A stretch of DNA of 64,000 nucleotides from Ceratorhiza oryzae-sativae. Lineage: Eukaryota > Basidiomycota > Agaricomycetes > Cantharellales > Ceratobasidiaceae. Positions 12,728-23,372 of the stretch are shown in pieces (within the stretch, counting starts at the first letter, position 1; each line of letters begins with the position of its first letter). The stretch is taken from assembly GCA_030998015.1 (NCBI GenBank), contig JARWMV010000250.1:806001-870000 (forward strand), read 5' to 3'. The notes beneath the pieces were generated by a model that was given only the letters and a program-made list of their open reading frames with translations, made no database searches and was not told the origin of the DNA. The translations under genes and the position numbers were made by a program.

Positions 12728-14373
12728 CGTATGTGGTCAGAGCGCAGAGCCAACAATCGCGTGTAGCTTCTGGGACCGCTCAAGCCAAAATCTGTTCCTA
12801 GTTGAGAATAAGGGGCGGGTAGCTTGGCGATTCCCGACTGGAGCACCGTGTAGTGTCAAAATATGAAAGTAGGAACATACTACATGAAACTATAGCCACA
12901 AGTGCGCTCAGCATCTTGCCACATGCCAACATGTTGACGAGAATCAAGTGCTTTTCAGCACCTGTTCGGGGCATCATTGCATTCGCTCCTTGTGCGCTCC
13001 TGAAACCCATTAATCTCAGGGACAAAACAGGTAAAATGCAGGTGAAAGATGCCTCAACTTCATCTACATGCGTAAAAGTCTAGAAGCCACTCGAGATCTT
13101 CTGTTGTAAGATTGAGAATGCGGCAGATGGTATTGTAAAGACTGGGCGGATTAGATTGAATCTTTCAGGAGTTACGTCCTCGGGAAGCAAAAGTTCCGTA
13201 ACCACACAGTGATACCAGCATACTGAAGTGGAGACACTAGTCCTGGAAGGGCGATCTTTTTTTATAGTGAAATCGGCCACTCATGCGTTGCCGCTTGATG
13301 AACGCTTCTATTTTCATGTATACTGCATCAGCATCAGTGTCTGGGCACCCTTCAATTGCTGCAGGTCGGCAATATTTTGGCTAGGCCTGGCACCAGTCGC
13401 TTGTATGCAAGCAACCCAAGTCAAGCAGAGATATGATATTGGCAACCTCAGCCAAAAGCAGAAAATCTGGCTAGTACTCACTAGAAGCCCGGCGTCTAAG
13501 TATGCTTTCTAGCACTCACGAGGCCCTGGTAGCACCAATAGCGCGTGCTACTCGGTTCCTAGTGAGCGCTAAAAAGCATACTTAGACAGGTGGAGCTACT
13601 TCGCGCTAGCTAGATTTTCGGGCTTTGGCCGAGACGAGAAAGAGGCCAGTCAGTCCCGCATGGAACCACGTGGCGTCATACGGTCAAAGAGGTGAGAGTA
13701 GTAAACCAAACAAGAATGAATATTACGACAAGATGCTCGCGATACCCCGCCTTGGATGTTGGTTGTAGTTCAGTTTGTCAGACCACGGCAAATTTCAAAT
13801 GCATACATGCCCTCATTCTACAAGATGAAATAGGGGTTTCATTTTCGTTTTCTCTCCACTTCAGTCTGTCTCGAACCGGCTAAGTCACAACCATATTCTA
13901 TTAACGAGTATTGGAGCGGGGATGTGCTATACGGGTTAGTTGGATTAGCCCGGCTCAATCCAGCTCATTTGTTAGACGCGAGCGATTGCCTAAAATTGCG
14001 TATTGGTGATCAAAAGTGCCTAACTCAGTCGAAGAGTCATGCGCGAGGTGTGAACCATGTAAATTAGTACGCATTCAGCTTGAGGAGGACCGGCGCTAAG
14101 CGCGTGCCCTTACCCGAAACATTTCAAAGGCGATGATTCGATCTTGATTTGGCGAGGTGTATCAACTTTCGGATTGCTCTTCTCATCCACCGCCGCGCTC
14201 CAGCGGTGTCCGGTTGGCTCTGTCGACTCTCTCGCCCAATCTGCTAGTGCACGCCACCCCCGAACCCAGACGAGATCACCAACATCCGATACCCTAGACG
14301 ACATCAACACATTCATACTCTGACGTGACACGGGTTTTTGCTTACCGAGCCTTTTCCCCTCTGCCTCTGTGCG
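12728..14373. other. Gene-poor region carrying a foldback element
   Basis: No convincing protein gene. The stretch contains the inverted repeat listed separately (13494-13587) and, at its right end, the promoter and 5' leader of the PB1 gene. Several open frames of 60-95 codons show no motif or codon pattern that would support them. Confidence 0.45.
13494..13587. repeat. Imperfect foldback (hairpin) element, possible MITE relic
   Basis: The left arm (13494-13520) begins GTCTAAGTATGCTTT and the right arm (13561-13587) is its reverse complement with about three mismatches in 27 positions. Between them a second inner stem GTAGCAC / GTGCTAC closes around a loop of about nine bases, so nearly the whole 94 bases can pair. 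Weaker complementarity continues outside (CTAGTACTCACTAG on the left, CTAGCTAG on the right). No open frame lies inside. It could be a miniature inverted-repeat element, an inverted duplication, or a hairpin RNA source. Confidence 0.7.
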
Positions 14374-17300
14374 ATGGTGCAGTTCAAGCTTCAGCACCGA
14401 GGCCTCGTGCGCAAGGTCACGTTCAAGAACGTAGACCAGCCCTCGTGGCACGAGCTCTCGTGGAAGATCGGTGATGTCTGCAATATCCCCCACGCGGCCG
14501 TCGCGTTGACGTATCTCGACCCCGACGGCGACAAGATCACCATTTCTTCGCAAGCCGAGCTCAAAGAATACTACTCGTCGCTCGACGAAGACGACCTTGA
14601 CTCAAACGTGCCCCATAAATTTATCGTCCGCAACCTCAATGATGGCATACCTGATCCGAGTGCAGCTGATCCGAGCGAAGATAACTTTCTTATGCGTGAT
14701 GCTCGTACGATGGCTGCCAGTACTGTTGGAGGCGGCAGCCAATGGGGTCTCACGCCTGAGGATGAGGCCGAACGGGATCCGACCAAGCTTCGTCTCTCAG
14801 GTTATTCCACTTTTGCAGATGCGCTCAGCCCGTTGGCGGGCTCCGCTACCGAGGCCGATGATGATGGAGACGATAACGATGACAAGGACGAATTGCCGGG
14901 AGGGTTTGACTCCAAACCACAGCCGCAAGAGAACCAGGCTTCCACCAAGTTGGGCGGTTGGGGATTGCCCATTCCCGGGTTCTGGAGCAAGAGCTCTACA
15001 ACGACGAATCCCCCCGCGCCACCCCCCACTCAACCTGCTGATAACTCTCCTGCGATCCCTGAACCGAAATCAAACCCATGGTCTTCAGACAATATCGAAA
15101 TGACCTCCAAGACACCTGTCTGGGGCCCCAAGGCGGCTTCCCCACGTCCGGCAAACCACCTGCTACTCCCTGGGGCGCTCCTGCCAGTATTGCTACAGGC
15201 AACATTCGTCCGGGGCTCGCGGGCAAAGGCGGTGCTCCAACTGTCTCGACCACCGATGCATCGACACGGAACCCGTCGGGGTCGACCATTCGCCCGAATA
15301 CACTTGTTCCCCCACCTGTTGCCCCTACCGTTCAGATGGATTCGATGGTTGCTGATCGTGCAAGCTCTTACGCTCCATCTCCTGCTCTCCACTCCTCCCT
15401 GCCTAAAAGCGGCAAAAAGGGCAAGAAGAAGATGACACACCAGGAGCGCGAGGCTGAGCGCCAACGAGAGGAAGCGCGACGGATCGAGGAGCAGGAGCTA
15501 AGGGCCATGGAGAAGGAGGCTGAGCGAGAGCGCCAGGAGAACGCACGGTATTCGGCCGAAGCTGCAGCTCGTGCTGCTAGTGAAGAAGCTCGTCGCGTAG
15601 CGGAACGTGAACTCGAATGGGAACGAGAGCGCGAGCGTCTCAAGGCTGAGGATGAACAACGCCGTCGCGAGCCTCCACACCATGCTCACCAGAACTCGGA
15701 TGTCTCTTCTGAGTGGCAGCACGTCCAGCAGCAGAAAGACGATCAGGAGCAGGAGGACGAAGAGGCCTATCGTGCACGCATTGAGGCAGCCCGCGCTAAT
15801 GTTTTCGGGACCGAAGCGCCTCCGGTGCAAGCGCAGCCTCGGACACGCAAAGCATCGACCAAGAGCAAGGGCGAGAAAGGTACTGGCAAATCTTCTCGTC
15901 CAAGCTCCAAAGTCTATCCCCCAACTCCTGCGCCCAAGAAGTTTTATGACGCAGATCTGGCGTCTGAAAATGGCCAGAGCTCGTTGAACGTTCCGAATGG
16001 TTCTGGTCAGGCGCCCACGGCTCCGGGGCACAGCGTCCCGCCGACGCCTTCACGGCCCGCTGATAGCACTGCACAGGTTTGCAGTGATGTGGCTGATTTG
16101 CTTGGCTCGTTTAAGCGAATCTTGGACAGCGAACCCGATCTTCTTGACGGTGGGTTCTTTCACGCATTTGCTGTCGTGTCGACTGATGACATGATTTCTT
16201 TTCATAGCTATCCGGGAGGCCTTTGCTCGTGGCCCGATCCCCGGCGCTCTTAATGCCACTTTTGGCAACCGAAACCTTGCTCCGGAGATGCTCCGAATCG
16301 TTTCTTCTGTTGACGATCTCCTAACAAAGATTCTCCCAAATCGTGCTCCTGTATCGCCGTATGCTCCAAACAATATGGAGCTCGAACCTCGCGTACCCAC
16401 ACCTTCTGTAACACCGACGCCTGTTATACCGGCCGAACCCGAGTTTGGCGTCCCGAATACCGAGTACGGAGGTAGTTTCGAATATGCGAACCGCGGGAGG
16501 CAAGGGGGCGTGCCCGTCATCAACGTGCCTCGTCCAAAATATCCAGCCTCGAGCCTCACGCGCGAAGGCTACTCGACGGGCACGACGCCGCCCACCGCCT
16601 CGTCGGGATACGGGTACGCCAAGTCGGGTTCATCACCTGACCGCTCCCATGCTCGTTCCCGGTCTCGTCCGCCCCCTGGAGACTTTGAGATCGTACCTCC
16701 GTCGCATGTCCCACCCCAGGCTCGCATGGTCATCCCACCACCTGTCGTGCCTGGCGAAGAAACCGATGACAGCCCGATCACGCCTGGATTTACAAGAAAG
16801 AGTTCACAGGAGGGTGGACTTGTGCTCGCGAACCCGAACTCGGGCAACCCAGCTGGGGCGGTTAAAGCAGATATGGAGAACGCTCGGCAGCACTACAAGT
16901 CCCAACGAGAGTTATACAAGCTGGAGAAGGCTGAGCGGAAGAAGGAAATGGAGGAACGTGCGGCAGCAAAGGCCGAGAGGAGAAGGATGAAAGCTGCGTG
17001 AGTCTTGTCCTTTGACGTTCTGCCGCGTATGATTAACTGACGATCTGTGGGACTGATAAGGGCCAGCGCGGATCCAAACATCGCCGATTTGAGGAATCAG
17101 CTCGGAAGCATTGTCCCCCCTCGTCCATACGAAGCCGAGCGACAATATATCGAAGGCCAGTATGAGAATCCGCGGTCAGCAGCACCATACGCCAACTCGC
17201 ACTCTCAACGTTCGAGTACTGTATACGCCGAAGGGCTCGGTCAAGTCACGCTCATGCCGGTATTCCCAGGTGCGGGGGCGCCTGCCGCAGTGACCGCACC

Positions 17301-17744
17301 TGTATCGCCCGTACGCGAGGAATCTACGAATCCAGGGTTTGAGCGAGCGAGGCGCAGGCGTCAGTCATTGAATGCAAGTCCGGAGCGGTTCCATCCTCCA
17401 CCATCCGTTTCATCCAGGACAGAATCCTACCATGGGCTACAGCCAGACGCATATCCCGGAGCTAGCCACCACGCGCCTCCGTATCTGCCAGCTCAGCCTC
17501 CCCAACAAGATCTTGCGAAGCGAGTCGCATTGAGGCTAACTGAGGTATGTATTCATCAATGGTTTATATTGGACCTCCGATTCACATGTCTTTGCAGATG
17601 GGCTACACGCCTCAGAAGTACCCTAGTTTGCCGGCTATCGTTGGACACCGCATTCGTCCGATCATGAACACGCACGGTGTCAACGAAAACGAGCTCGCGT
17701 ATGTTATTATACAAGATCTTTTCAAGTATTCAGGTCAGAACTAG
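14374..17744 (+). CDS. PB1-domain protein with long charged coiled coil
   Basis: The ATG at 14374 starts a protein of about 1060 residues. Residues 1-90 form a PB1 domain (VQFKLQHRGLVRKVTF; SWHELSWKIGDVCNIP; the acidic loop YLDPDGDKITISSQAEL), a ubiquitin-fold module that pairs signalling and autophagy scaffold proteins. A low-complexity Pro/Ser region follows, then a Glu/Arg/Gln-rich coiled coil (about 15430-15780), more disordered sequence, a Lys/Glu helix (YKLEKAERKKEMEERAAAK) and a C-terminal module (RLTEMGYTPQKYPSLPAIVG). Introns: about 16153-16209, 16997-17061 and 17545-17598. The frame shifts by one base at 15137-15144, in a run of four C; adding one C restores the reading. The C-terminal module resembles that of the gene at 62864-64000, suggesting a family relation. 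The partner is unknown; selective autophagy or a scaffold role is only a guess. Confidence 0.88.
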
Positions 17745-18153
17745 AGTAATTCGAGGTAGGAAGTGCCATAGGTGTATTTTTTTTGAATATTTTGTATCGA
17801 ACAAGAGTGCTGTCCGGCTACGGTTCTCAGATGTGATCTAGTATTGCCTGTGTTTGTTCTTGACTGCTTGGTTGAATAGTTTTCTTCTAGAACCATCCTG
17901 AAAACCCACTGGGTCTAATTTGAATGAATATGATAAGTGTTAATGATTTCCCGAGATCCGGCCTGATAGTACTAGGTATTTTTCCTGCCACCGCCGCCAA
18001 GAACGAATTCGTCGTTTAGACCGAGCGACGCGAAGCCTTCTATGGAACCACCCAGGAGATAGGATCGCGCAAGAGAGCAGAGTCCGGCTCAAATAGGCGT
18101 TGTTGCTCTGTTTACCCGAGAGTTCCCCCGTTTGGGTTATAGCTCCGACGCAT
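17745..18153. other. Intergenic region between PB1 gene and aldo-keto reductase
   Basis: No gene seen. It holds the 3' end of the PB1 gene and the promoter of the next gene, including the TATA-like box listed at 18154. Confidence 0.5.
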
Positions 18154-18160
18154 TATATAA
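18154..18160 (+). promoter_or_regulatory. TATA-like box of the aldo-keto reductase gene
   Basis: TATATAA lies 91 bases before the ATG at 18251, a normal distance for a fungal TATA box with a leader of roughly 50-60 bases. Assignment rests on sequence and spacing only. Confidence 0.5.
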
Positions 18161-18250
18161 CGCGCATGCTCAGCTGATTTTTTTGGTGCAGTACACACCA
18201 CAGCTCCCTCTGCACTCTCATCCTACTCACGTCACTCGCCTAGGACTACG

Positions 18251-19675
18251 ATGGCCTCGATTGTACTGAACCGCACCGGCCAAAAGGTGGGTGACCTGCC
18301 GACGTTGAGGTGCATACAGCCAACTGATCCATCTATGCACAGATGCCCCTTGTTGGGTACGGCTGACCCTATCCCTTCCTCTCCCTTTACTGATTCTCCC
18401 AAAAACGCAGCTTCGGTCTCTGGAAAGTTACTAAGTCCACCTGTGCCGACGTAAGTGAAATACCCAGATTTCCCATTTGGCACTAGAGCCGACTTGCTAT
18501 TCTCCCCATCCAGACCGTCTACAACGCGATCAAGAGCGGATACAGGCTCTTGGATGGCGCAGGAGACTACGGAAATGAAAAGGAGGCTGGCCTCGGTGTC
18601 GCACGTGCGATCAAAGATGGTCTAGTGAAACGTGAAGATTTGTTCATCACATCCAAGGTTCGCTCGTTTCTCCTGTGTCATCGGTCAGGACTCCGTCCCC
18701 GGACTAACAGTATTCCACGATTACAGCTTTGGAACACTTTCCATGCCAAGGAACACGTCCCGGTGCTCGCCCGGAAGCAACTTGCCGATTGGGGCCTCGA
18801 CTATTTCGATCTGTTTTTGATTCACTTCCCTATCTCTCTCAAATACGTCGACCCTGCTAAGCGCTACCCGCCCGAGTGGTTCGGGGATGATGGCAAAACG
18901 GTTGAGCTCCGTGAGTAGAGTCAGGCTTGGCGACGGCGAATGATTCACTGACAGGTGACTCAATCAGAGAACACTCCAATTCAGGAGACTTGGGTTGAAA
19001 TGGAGAAGCTCGTCGACGAAGGATTGGTGAAGAATATTGGCATTTCGTGGGTGCAGTTTCCATTGCTAGCTCCTGACAGTGAAATTCATGACGCCGATAC
19101 AGCAACATGCAAGGCTCTCTCATCATTGACATCTTCCGTTATGCTCGCATCGCCCCCCAGGTCCTCCAAATTGAGCACCACCCGTATCTCACTCAAGAGC
19201 CGCTCGTTAAGCTGGCCAAAACTCTCGGACTGGCGGTTACCGCCTACTCATCATTCGGCCCACAGAGTTTCCTGGAGCTTAACATGGGTCAGGGCGTCAA
19301 ATCACTGCTCGAGGGCCACAACGTGATTAGTAGCGTTGCAAAAGCCCACAATAAGAGTACGTGTTGAGAGGGTCCATTGCAGTGAATTCGTTCCTGAATT
19401 ACCCCATTTAGCTCCCGCACAAATCCTGCTCCGATGGGCTAGCCAACGTGGCATCGCCGTCATCCCCAAAAGCAACAACCAAGGGCGCTTGGAGCAAAAC
19501 TTGGCCTCTACTGATTTTGATTTAACTGAGGAGCAGATCAAGGAAATCAGCTCGCTCAACCAGGGGATCCGCGTGAGTTATGTTATCGAGCCATGAGTCA
19601 ACTATTATCTGACTTTCCACTCTGCAGTTCAACAATCCGGTTGACATCGATCCTCGTATGGCTATCTTTGCTTAA
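18251..19675 (+). CDS. NAD(P)H-dependent aldo-keto reductase, D-xylose reductase type
   Basis: A cytosolic AKR barrel of about 325 residues. Visible hallmarks are [30 protein letters not shown] (catalytic Asp and Tyr), LFITSKLWNTFH (catalytic Lys), [11 protein letters not shown] (catalytic His), [19 protein letters not shown] and [13 protein letters not shown] (the cofactor phosphate-binding signature of xylose reductases). The enzyme reduces aldoses such as D-xylose to the alditol, the first step of fungal pentose use. Introns include 18287-18342 and 18357-18410, which isolate an exon of only 14 bases encoding MPLVG. The reading frame is intact to TAA at 19675 (DPRMAIFA). A related sugar or aldehyde substrate is possible, but the family is certain. 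Confidence 0.95.
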
Positions 19676-20210
19676 GCTCTGGTGTATCACGCATCTTCTT
19701 CGTTTTAGCTAGTGAAGATAGTAAATAAATTTACTTTATTATCAAGCTTTTTTGGCGCCCAGTGCACAGCTGGGCTATGCCACCTGTCAACCGGCGATTG
19801 CTAGAATCGCTTATGGAGCGCAGCATATTTGGCTCGGGGACGAGAAAGGACATCTGCAGTGTAATTCTGGTGCAACAATGGATCGCCTTCCGACTGATTG
19901 AGTCACTGATGCACGGCTAGTGCCACTGATTGGTATGTGAGGCTCGGCGCGTTATTGACGTTTTGCCGCCAATCAATTTTGGCCCCGATGCAATACTCGA
20001 CCTGCGGCGAATTCTTATTAATACAGGGCAATCGACCAGGCCAACCCCACAAACCAGTCATTCCCTTCAGGCGGGGACCTTCCTTGTGGTTTTTCTTCTT
20101 CGAGCGTGGGTCACGCATACATGGACTCATGCAATTACTGCCGTCGCCCGATCGCTAGTAACGTAGGCACGCCTGCCAATGAACTCTTTTCGTTTTGCTC
20201 CGAAGTATGC
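19676..20210. other. Intergenic region, no gene seen
   Basis: Open frames here are short and without motifs. Two overlapping plus-strand frames near 19930-20166 read the same low-content sequence and are not supported. Confidence 0.45.
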
Positions 20211-20756
20211 ATGGATGGTTACTTGTCCAGGGGTTTATCTCCACCGTGAGTCTTGAGCATCATCGAGAGGGAGAGCTGTAATTCCTAACGTACCATATGA
20301 CACAGAACGTTACAACTACCCCCACCACCAGCTCCAGCTACAGAGACTGTCCAAGCTCTCTACCTTGGCGCAAACGCGTCCAACCCAGCATTCATTCCTG
20401 TCACTCTCTGGCCGCAGCCACCTAACACAAACTCTCCTAACCGCCCAGCCCCTGATTTGTCCCGCATATTCGGCCAGTATACCGAAGTCGCAAGTTACAT
20501 TTTTGATACACAAGTCGGTGGAACTGGCGTTCGCCGGCCCTTGCATTTGTTCTATCGTTCGAATTTCCAGGCTGATGGGAGCCCTCTCAACCGGTGTATC
20601 AGGAACATGATTGGCGGTGGCCAGCCCGGTCATCCTTGGGCTGGTGATATCGTTGTGCTGAAATTCGTAGGAACACGGATGGAAGCGTATTGCAACATTT
20701 CTGACAAAGATCTTAACCCGTTAGTCTACTGGTTTATTCATAATACATTCGCTTGA
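20211..20756 (+). CDS. Small hypothetical protein, two exons
   Basis: I do not recognise a known domain. The best model starts at the ATG at 20211 (MDGYLSRGLSPP), splices 20246-20305 (GTGAGT...CACAG) and continues TLQLPPPPAPATETVQALYL, then APDLSRIFGQYTEVASYIFD, ending DKDLNPLVYWFIHNTFA at 20756. The splice keeps one open frame of about 160 residues, and the conserved-looking second half (FYRSNFQADG; GDIVVLKFVGTRMEAY) supports a real gene. There is no signal peptide or clear membrane segment. It resembles the many small lineage-specific proteins of mushroom-forming fungi; function unknown. Confidence 0.6.
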
Positions 20757-20946
20757 GAAAAATGGCGCATAGGCACTGATGAGCAGAGAAATGATTTCGG
20801 TTTATGGATCATCAAACGCTTGTCTGGGTTCATCCTTTTTTTTATTGTAGCATGGACTCTCTTGTGAAGCGCAATCCTTGTGCGGTGTATAGCTTCGTTG
20901 TATTTATATCTACATAGCGTCTAATACTAATTACCCTGCGTCGTCA

Positions 20947-22189
20947 TCACAAAGTCGACTTCGCGGGGCAGTCACTATATTGACAAAGAGTTGTCCTCAT
21001 CAAGTTATGCCCTACGGGACCTGGCGGGCCACTAGTATAACGATACTGTCCCTGCAGAGACGCCTGCCGAGGGTCTGAATCAGGGTATTGCTCGTCGCCC
21101 CAATGTCCTAAACACGTGGAACATGATTCGAGCAAGTGTAAAGCAAATCGCAACCAATGAGGCACAACTCACCAACAAAATCTAGCCAAGAGCCTGAAAC
21201 ATCGTTACCGGTAGCGCTAACAAACCCTGTGGTGGGGGAATACCAGTATGCTAAATAATTGAGTGTAACATCCTGTTTCGCTCCCCAGCATTAGCAACCA
21301 CGAACGTGCTTTTCATCTTTGTTTGCAAACGTTTCACTCACCCAGGCGGGTCCCGCGTCGGCATGATCTGTGAGATATCCAAAATTGGCTGAATGATTGT
21401 GCGCGCCAACAGTCGCGTAGTTAGCATGAGAACCAACTGCCGAGTATGAAACTGGTCGCAAAGAGGACTTGGGCGTAGCTGCATATGTATAGGCAGGCCC
21501 ATCAGAGTGTTGGGAGTAGTGAACCGCTTGGGGTTTTCCATTCAAAAAGCGGATCATGATGTTCTCCCAGTCACCGACGTGATCCCCGTAAACCGAGCCG
21601 TTACAGCTGTTCCCCCTGTTGTAGCCTGTTGGCGCTGAGACACGCCGCAAAATGCACTATGCCGAAGAAAAAAAAAACATACTATAGAAGAACGGATAGA
21701 AGATATCCACGTAGCCTGGGCCTATCAATTCACTCTGACGAGCCCCATAAGACCTTCAGCTTGATCAGCCCCAGGTTTGGGGCAAATAACCTGTACCTTG
21801 TCTACTGCTATAATAGCTGATGGAGCGGCGCTCTTTCCATGACGGTTTGGTTTTCCGTAGGTGCTCCGAAGCCACTCCGGCTCATCTTCCACGTTGTCGT
21901 TCCCAGTCAAATACACATTTTCACTGCTACCAGGATAGTTCAGGTTTGACATAGTAAGAGGACAAGGAGCCGAAGCATCATCAGAAAAATCCTGAAGCTT
22001 TGCAGTTACGTGTTTAAGATGCACGGAGGGATCTGAAGGCCAGAATCTTTCCCGAGAGTGTAGATATATGATTGGTGCGTAAGTCAACGCGTAGGAAGGA
22101 AGATTCCCTGAAGTGCGCGCACCGCGTGGATGCAAATGCGGCGAGAAGGGCCCCAGCGCGAGAGATACGAGCTTATAAATGTAGTGCAT
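20947..22189 (-). CDS. Vps62-like protein (DUF946 family)
   Basis: The ATG at 22189 gives MHYIYKLVSLALGPFSPHLH, a possible signal sequence. The Vps62/DUF946 pattern follows: LTYAPIIYLHSRERFWPSDP, EDEPEWLRSTYG, GYVDIFYPFFY, then NGSVYGDHVGDWENIMIRF, AVHYSQHSDGPAYTY, YSAVGSHANYATVGAHNH and a C-terminal half with LNYLAYWYSP and FVGHWGDEQYPDSDP. Family members are named for the yeast vacuolar sorting protein Vps62; the biochemical role is unknown. Four introns are seen. At the first one (donor GACAAG|GTACAG, near 21806) the reading is one base short: adding one G at the acceptor run near 21722 restores DKGPGYVD. Its start is only 232 bases from the glyoxalase start on the other strand. Confidence 0.88.
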
Positions 22190-22298
22190 AGTAAAGCTGA
22201 GTGAGTCTTGGCGTACCCTGGACGGTCGCCGCAAGTCGGAGTGGAGGTTGAGTGAGGGCTGGGCCGATGTCAAACATAACACAACACCAAGTGGGAGG

Positions 22299-22306
22299 TT
22301 ATATAA
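22299..22306. promoter_or_regulatory. Palindromic TATA element in a shared divergent promoter
   Basis: TTATATAA is its own reverse complement and lies almost midway between the two divergent ATGs, about 113 bases from the Vps62-like start (22189, minus) and about 119 from the glyoxalase start (22422, plus). It can act as a TATA box in both directions. Function is inferred from position. Confidence 0.5.
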
Positions 22307-22421
22307 GCCCCAACTCTGACATCGGTTGCTTCTTCTAACCTCATCTTTGAGTAACACTGTGCGTCCGTATTATAGAGACAGACCGAAGAATCTCCTCTGA
22401 TTATAATTACAGTTGTTCAAT

Positions 22422-23189
22422 ATGGTGAGATCTGCAGAGACGGCTAGCTTCAAGGTAGGGATCGATGCTTATTTGTTGGATCGACGATCTTCGGCTACAT
22501 GCACTGATGTTCGCCATTAGTTCAACCATACCATGATCCGGGTCAAAGACCCAAAAGTCTCCATCAAGTTTTACGAAGAGGTCCTGGGGATGGAGCTGAT
22601 CTCGAAGAGCGAGAACTCGGATTTCACTCTCTACTTCCTTGCATATGACCACTCTGATGGCAAGGCGACCACCGAGGAAAAGGCTCAGTCTCGGTTCACC
22701 CGAGAAGGTCAGGCATTCCTGTGCACCGTATTGTCTCGTCTGACATTATCTGGGCCTAGGCGTTCTTGAACTGACTCACAACCACGGTACTGAGAACGAT
22801 CCGAACTTCCAAGGCTATTCGTCCGGTAATACCGATCCCGGGAGAGGATTTGGGCATATTGCTATCGCCGTCGATGATGTCGAGAAGGCATGCGAGAGGT
22901 TCGAGACACTGGGAGTCAACTTCAAGAAGCGCCCTTCTGATGGAAAGATGCGCCACATCGGTAGGTTCGAGTCACTTGGAATCAGCACAAAAGGAGACAT
23001 TAATGTTATTTTATTTAGCTTTTATTCTAGACCCCGACGGGTATGTGCGGGTTTGCTACTCATGATAGTATGACTAACATATCCTAAATGCGGCAGTTAT
23101 TGGATTGAAGTAAGCGTTGGATTGTTGTGGGCCATACAAAATGCTAACGTTTTCTGTAGATTGTGCCTTCAAATCTGAAGCTCTCGTAA
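22422..23189 (+). CDS. GLO1: Glyoxalase I (lactoylglutathione lyase)
   Basis: A single-domain glyoxalase I that converts the hemithioacetal of methylglyoxal and glutathione to S-lactoylglutathione in the cytosol. The four metal-binding positions are visible: His in [11 protein letters not shown], Glu in [13 protein letters not shown], His in [11 protein letters not shown] and Glu in DPDGYWIEIVP. The glutathione-binding text [12 protein letters not shown] and GRGFGHIA are also present. Exon 1 (22422-22454) encodes only [11 protein letters not shown]. Near the 3' end two tiny exons occur, 23019-23040 (22 bases, FILDPDG) and 23097-23109 (13 bases, YWIE), before the last exon IVPSNLKLS. The frame is fully intact. 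It is divergent from, and probably co-promoted with, the Vps62-like gene. Confidence 0.95.
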
Positions 23190-23372
23190 ATACTTGGTTG
23201 GGCTAGTGTGCAAGTGATGAATGGAACAAATTGTAATTGAATTGGAACAAACATCCATCAGCTTGTATTCCTTTCACGTGGCAAAATCGTTAGACGTTGC
23301 ACCGAACCCCCGTCTTCTTGATCTCGACCGAACTACCACCCTCTGCTCATCGGATGAGACTTGCCGCAAGGT

